Below are positions 59,769 through 64,000 of a stretch of 64,000 nt of DNA, piece after piece; position 1 is the first letter of the stretch; every line of letters begins with the position of its first letter. Source of the stretch: Cephalotus follicularis (Eukaryota; Streptophyta; Magnoliopsida; Oxalidales; Cephalotaceae); NCBI GenBank assembly GCA_001972305.1, contig BDDD01002131.1:175580-239579 (forward strand), read 5' to 3'. The notes beneath the pieces were generated by a model. That model was not told the DNA's origin, searched no databases, and saw only the letters and a list, made by a program, of their open reading frames with translations. The translations under genes and the position numbers were made by a program.

Positions 59769-59990
59769 ACCAGCCGACTGTAACAAAATCCAGTCGAATG
59801 TTCGGGGCATGGCAGTCGACTGCATCACATGGTCAGCCGACTACTCAAACAAAGCTACAACTAGTCGACTGTGACAAGGGTCAAGTCGACTGTGCAAGAC
59901 AAAATAGCCGACTGTTTTATGGGGTAGCCCACTTCTCAAAGCCTAACTGTCGACTGTTTACTTAGACAGCCGACTATTTTGGGCGACAGA
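59769..59990. repeat. CAGTCGACTG/CAGCCGACTG motif cluster
   Basis: About ten copies of the 10-bp motif or one-base variants (AGCCGACTG, AGTCGACTG, GTCGACTGT), spaced 15-30 bp, in the 5' LTR of the gag-only element. Confidence 0.82.
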
Positions 59991-60906
59991 AAGACAAAGT
60001 ATGGTAGTTCAATGCAATTTTATTGTCAAAACTCCAATGTTACAATACAAGAAGATCATAAACACTTAAATAAGACTTATGTGACATAACAATTGCATTT
60101 AAACACAAAGAATCATGCAATGGTGATCTTACTTTAAGGAGAAGCAAATTCCAATTCATTGCATACTTACTACAATTTTTTATCAAACACCAATTGTTAT
60201 ATTTAACACCTATTTCCTATCATTACAAGACAACTCAGGACTTGCTAATACTATCAGAAGCAATAACAAAGCATAACATGGCAACCATCAAGAATGACTT
60301 CTAAAGACTCCATGTAGATATGCAAATAAAACAAGATAACTGTCTACAATTTCAACCATGATGTACATTCCTGATTTGGTGAATTAGAGAGGAATAAAAA
60401 AAGTTCCAAATCTCTGTAGGTTCGGCTATCAGGCGCAAGAAAAGCAGTTAAGGCATAAACAATGAGCAATGGCATAATACTGAAAATAAGAGGTAATTTT
60501 GGCTGAGATAAGGAAAAAGAATCCAAAGTTTGACAGGATAAGGGAAGAGGGCATAAAATTCGGGATAGAGGGAGAGAAAGAAAGAGAGAATCGATGATAG
60601 AGAGAAGGAGGTGAGAGACGTACGTGAGAGGGATTAGAGAAATAAGGAAAAGAGATTTAAGTTTACCAAATAACATTATTTTGTTTCCAATAAAATACTT
60701 TTACCAAATACATAATAAAAAACTGTTTTGATGCTAAGTTAAATTACAATATAATTAACTTTACTTTTCCATGTACCCATTCTAACAATTATCCAAGAGC
60801 CCAAAATAATTGGTATCGTATAGCCAACACCAAAACCCTGGAAAAACCATAAAACCAAAACAAATAAAAGTTCAAACATATGCACACGAACAAACGGGGT
60901 ATTACA

Positions 60907-61712
60907 TGGAGGCAAGTGAGTGCACAATAATGAATCCATCGCTTCTATTAAAACAAGATTATGCTCAGGATGATTTTAGTTAGCAATTAAGCGCCTGGCC
61001 AGGCTAGCCACAATATCAAGAGTATGATATCATTGGTTGAATATTAGAGGGCACCACTAATATCATTTAGGCTGATGAAAGATAGTCACGAGGCTAAAGA
61101 TTAAATTATTAGGGTCTGACATAATCCGTACCCTATATTTAATTAGAGCATTGTCAATGGAGGGACTATACGTTCATGTACCTGTAAATAGTGGTCCGTA
61201 GATAATTCATATTACCTGGGGGTCGTTATGCATTGCTAGATGTCGATATCGACCGATAGGATGCCTGAGATTAAATTGATAATTAATCTTGGAAGAAAAG
61301 AATTAAAAGAGTTTTAATTCGAAATATCCAAGATAATATTTTTTATGTGGTAATGAATATTTAATCGGATAATTGTGAGTGTCACAATTTAATTCTATCG
61401 CCAACGTAATAGTGAACCCATTGGGTCACACACAATACATGCTAATATTTCCAACACTACTATGAGAGAAAAATAATGAGAATAATTATTTTCTAATTAT
61501 ATTTAATGAGATGAAATCTCCTTAATGCGATTTAGGAAGTATATAAACATACATGGAAAAATGCTATTTATGCTAGATGAGATTCTTGCATAAATAGGAG
61601 ATTGAGAATTGATGTTATCAGATTTTGGCTAGCACCAAAATTGAATAACACGTTTTCTCGTAAATAAAAGAGAACACGTTTTTTCTTTTATAAGTAGTTT
61701 CCTAACATTTGA
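60907..61712. other. Intergenic, possibly LTR-derived (copia-like)
   Basis: AT-rich, no coding exon. The stretch with GTGAACCCATTGGGTCACAC (about 61412-61431) and the preceding region recall copia LTRs, but no termini are visible. Confidence 0.3.
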
Positions 61713-63275
61713 TGTAATATCCCGTTCCGTTTCCGATATGTTTAATGTTGTATGTTATGTTTTTTTTTGCCGGATGATATATGTTTTATGTTATGTGTTT
61801 TTGGGCCATTTGAATATTGTCTTTGAAAAATCAATTTTGTTTATTCTGGGCGTTAAGCGTCGACACCTTAGCATTGTGGTCTTTTCATTTTGTATAGGCG
61901 CAAACATATCGACGTGTTTCGTAAACGTCGACGCCTTTTTGCACGAACAGGCTTAAGCACCGATGCTTTTGCATAAACGTCGACGCTTTAGTCATCTTTT
62001 CCATTTTCGTTTTGGACGGTGGCTCATAATTTGAAAGAAGGATTTTTGCCACAATTGGTTTATCTGTTTTCCTTATTTGTTTACCGTGTATCTGCATACA
62101 TGGTAAGCCATAAAATCACACGCTTTTGCAATTTGAAAACCCACAGTTTCTCCTTTTAAAATTACATCTTCTACATTATTTTACAACCAGAGGAAAACAA
62201 CCATTTTTTCCTGCACCATTTCCATCTATTTCATCACCGTTTTTCTTGCATTCAAATGTATGTAGTTAATGGCTTTGTTATTCAAATATATTGCTGTTGT
62301 GATGTTTATAAGTGATTATATTATATTAAAACCCATTGATAGTCTATGAAAACTGTCTTATGTGTTAAAATACTGGAAAACATATTTTCAAGGTTGTAAC
62401 ATGTAACCTATAATCATACGCTTATGCCTTAGAATTGTTATACTGGTATCAAGTAGTCATAAAAGTCATGTTTAATCATCTGCATATCACGGTTTCATGA
62501 TTTAGGCAAAGATATTTCATGATTTTTTTTCTTCAAACTTTTTGATATATGTAACTTGTATGTTGTATATGATCATGCATTGATATATGTATATATTGAT
62601 GTTTACAAAATTCTAAGCCATGTTTCAGAACCTGCATATTGTTGTTTATGACTTATGGTTAAGAAATTTGAGTTTTGTTCATGGTTTTCAACTGAGAAAC
62701 AACAACTGGTTTTATGTTATGGGCGTTAAGCGTCGACGCCTATTGTAAGCGTCGACGACTGTGTGTGTAAAATCTGTTTTTAAATGCCCTGCATGTCTCT
62801 AAGTGTAAACCGTTTCGTTTTTACCATCAACGCTTATGACTAAAATGTCGACACCTTTCTTTACACGTCGATGCTTATGACATTAATGGTTGTATGTTTT
62901 AGTCGACGCTTGGTATAGCGCTTTGGTCCATGTTAAGTCAAATCATACTCTATTGCATTCATAAAAAGGAATGCACTGAAGAAAACTTACCCTGAGCATG
63001 ATTAACTATCCCAAGTGGGGAAAAGACTGTATACAAAGCATATCTCATGGCATGCAATAAGGAAAAGCTCAAAGTACTTGAAAAACTTACTATTTTCTCT
63101 GCTTAGATGATCCTAGACTGTTCATGAAAGCTGAAATAAACTTAAGAATAAAACTGATTAAAAGAAAGTGATCTAAAAAAGAATTGGGTCCTTCCCGGCT
63201 AAACACCCAGGGAGAACAACTAAGCTGGGAACTGGCTTTTCTCTACTGTGATTGCGTTGCTGATTACATTGTATA

Positions 63276-63500
63276 GTTTCCAACTTATAGTGGCCTGAGC
63301 TGAGCTGATCTAGACCGAAGCCTGCTTATTACATAATATACTTGCCAACATATAGGGGCCTGAGCTGAGCTGATCTAGGCCAAAGCCAGGTTTTTACATA
63401 ATATACTTGCCAACTTATAGTGGCCTGAGCTGAGCTGATCTAGGCCGAAGCCTGCTGGTTACATAATATACTTGCCAACTTATAGTGGCCTGAGCTAAGC
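63276..63500. repeat. 65-bp tandem array
   Basis: Four units with exact 65-bp spacing (CCTGAGC at 63294, 63359, 63424 and 63489), each containing TTGCCAACTTATAGTGGCCT and GAGCTGAGCTGATCTAG. Confidence 0.93.
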
Positions 63501-63699
63501 TGGGCAGTTCACCTGCCGAGAATCCCATGGTTCTCATCTGGACTTTCTATTCTCATCTGAACTGTTATACTTGGCTTGCTGCTTAGTACTTGAGCTATAC
63601 TGGGATGGGGACTAAAAGTCCGAGGAGAAGGTCCTCCTCTAGAAAGCCTACTGAAAGGCTCTATATACTACTATATTTGATAACTTAGCTATGCTGTAC

Positions 63700-63960
63700 T
63701 TAAACCCTGTACATTATCCTAGCCACAATGCAAGGAAATCCAGACATGGAACCCGGGGACATACTCACTCAACTTCTCATCCTGTGATGATAGGCCGAGG
63801 AGGGAGGAGCTTGTACACATGTACTCGGCTGAGCTCAAACCCTGTACACTATCCTAGCCACAATGTAAGGAGATCGGGGTATGGAACCCGGGCGCAGACT
63901 AGCTCAACAACCCATCATAGACAATAGGTACGCTGAGAAGGGGGGTGAACACGTACACGT
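63700..63960. repeat. Two-unit tandem repeat of about 134 bp
   Basis: AAACCCTGTACAYTATCCTA starts at about 63703 and again at about 63837. The units are imperfect and both contain ATGGAACCCGGG. Confidence 0.85.
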
Positions 63961-64000
63961 TATCTCATCCAAAGTTAAAAAGGTATAAGGATGCTTAACA

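Larger units (their letters stand above)
55201..60906 (-). repeat. 5' LTR of the gag-only element, with two LTR insertions
   Basis: Plus-strand ends are TGTAACACCCCC (55201) and ACGGGGTATTACA (60906), so on the minus strand it starts TGTAATACCCCG and ends GGGTGTTACA. It is split by insertions at 55406-57977 and about 58343-59098. The rest (59099-60906) carries CAGTCGACTG-type motifs (59769-59990) and a GA-rich leader (60540-60640). It does not match the presumed 3' LTR below 53723. Confidence 0.65.
61713..64000 (+). mobile_element. LTR start, cut by the window end
   Basis: It starts TGTAATATCCCGTTCCG, like the other chromovirus LTRs. GCGTCGACGC clusters lie at 61853-61990 and 62723-62925, with a donor-like ATG/GTAAGC at 62103 between them. 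The 3' end and any internal region are beyond 64000. No target duplication can be tested. Confidence 0.7.

Noticed and set aside
1-64000. tRNA or rRNA genes
   Set aside because: No cloverleaf-forming sequence with A and B boxes or conserved rRNA segment was recognised; the only tRNA-related sequences are the two 11-bp primer-binding sites.

Overview
This window is nuclear DNA of a flowering plant, from a transposon-dense, probably heterochromatic region. The evidence is long plant-type LTR retrotransposons (chromodomain Ty3/gypsy and SIRE-like Ty1/copia), an En/Spm (CACTA) transposon, plant host-gene fragments with GT-AG introns, and no intact host gene. The species cannot be told from the sequence. 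One undetermined base lies at 26782.

Layout. 1-8097: 3' part of a decayed chromovirus with its 3' LTR, which carries a 1170-bp tandem duplication. 8098-8830: palindromic repeats like CACTA subterminal repeats. 9428-23084 (minus strand): exon fragments of unrelated host genes, namely an unidentified fragment, UDP-glucose:glycoprotein glucosyltransferase (UGGT) and imidazole-glycerol-phosphate synthase (IGPS). They are interrupted by a solo LTR (10517-13143) and a rearranged copia element (15138-23072) that carries a second copy of the UGGT/IGPS fragments. 23207-25996: solo LTR. 26120-51263 (minus): the two genes of a CACTA transposon, a Transposase_24-like gene and a TNP2-like transposase. The TNP2 gene is split by a solo LTR (29393-31844), a full chromovirus (32091-42367) and another solo LTR (44289-51175), which itself holds a solo LTR (46882-49645). 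51264-61712: LTR-like DNA around a gag-only retroelement whose upstream LTR contains two more LTR insertions. 61713-64000: start of another LTR, cut by the window edge.

Six insertions have exact 5-bp target-site duplications on both sides, and the copia element has one too, so the nesting order can be read directly. The CACTA element is the oldest layer, and the LTR elements landed in it or in each other. Host-gene fragments of different origin lie in the same orientation as the CACTA genes and keep their introns. They sit between the CACTA genes and the subterminal-like repeats, so the best reading is a CACTA element that captured several host-gene pieces.

Three observations stand out. (1) Several LTR families from two superfamilies carry clusters of short palindromes sharing the core GTCGAC, with family-specific flanks that stay self-complementary (CAGTCGACTG, GCGTCGACGC, GACGTCGATGTC). 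(2) At least four LTRs share the order palindrome cluster, splice-donor-like site, second cluster, strong branch point plus splice acceptor, which suggests an intron inside the LTR. (3) The multi-gene capture in the CACTA element. No gene here looks functional as it stands.
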